NCBI GenBank assembly: GCA_030064795.1
Contig: JASJEI010000573.1
Coordinates: forward strand, 1 to 6,051
From: Pleurocapsa sp. MO_226.B13
Lineage (GTDB): Bacteria; Cyanobacteriota; Cyanobacteriia; Cyanobacteriales; Xenococcaceae
Direction: 5' to 3'
DNA: 6,051 nucleotides
In this document: piece after piece, positions 5,939-6,051 of the stretch
Layout: each line of letters begins with the position of its first letter
Position numbering within the stretch: the stretch's first letter is position 1
Program-made: the position numbers and the translations under genes
Notes under the pieces: model-generated
What the model saw: only the letters and a program-made list of their open reading frames with translations
The model's database searches: none
What the model was told of the DNA's origin: nothing

Positions 5939-6051
5939 TTAGGTGAAAATTTGGAGTAAATTAATTAGCCGATAAGAGCGAGAAATCCTAGAAGATTTTA
6001 CTTTACTTAAAATTGATAATTGCTCTTGACGTTTCTCGCCTACATTATGTT
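5939..6051 (-). CDS. C-terminal end of an unknown ORF (partial, enters from right edge)
   Basis: On the - strand a frame enters at the right edge and ends at TAA 5941-5939, giving 36 complete codons. The residues include HNVGEKRQEQLSILSKVKSS, then RISRSYRLINLLQIFT. The basic, helix-prone composition looks like the C-terminus of a real protein, but it is too short to assign. An 8-bp inverted repeat (5978-5985 with 6032-6039) lies within it. It could also be a chance open frame. Confidence 0.35.
   Translation of the reverse strand, partial: HNVGEKRQEQLSILSKVKSSRISRSYRLINLLQIFT

Overview
The window looks like cyanobacterial chromosome. The palindrome GCGATCGC (HIP1), highly over-represented in many cyanobacteria, occurs three times in 6 kb where about none is expected at this AT-rich composition. 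Shine-Dalgarno sequences are mostly absent, and every well-supported product appears to be exported or membrane-bound. I cannot name the genus. No RNA gene, CRISPR array, intact insertion sequence or prophage module was seen.

Left part (1-1242, + strand): the tail of an unknown gene, a 43-codon lipoprotein-like ORF that is little more than a signal peptide, then htpX, a membrane zinc metalloprotease of family M48B with all expected catalytic residues.

Middle (1322-3789): two genes meet tail to tail with 11 bp between them. On the + strand is an exported SMP-30/gluconolactonase-family lactonase. On the - strand is an exported PQQ-dependent aldose (glucose/sorbosone-type) dehydrogenase. Together they could oxidise a sugar to its lactone and then hydrolyse it to the aldonic acid outside the cytoplasm. 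This two-step scheme is inferred from families and adjacency.

Right-middle (3790-4647): a decayed coding stretch with an in-frame TAG, crossed by a 13-bp perfect inverted repeat. After it come a small lipoprotein on the - strand and a divergent intergenic region carrying a plausible sigma70-type promoter.

Right part (4648-6051): an exported beta-propeller protein with FG-GAP/integrin-alpha-like repeats, whose only two cysteines lie at the two ends of the mature chain. It is followed by a short coding-like remnant and the C-terminal end of a - strand ORF leaving the window. Three exported beta-propellers of different families in 4.4 kb is the most striking overall feature. No clearly new multi-gene system can be claimed from this window alone.
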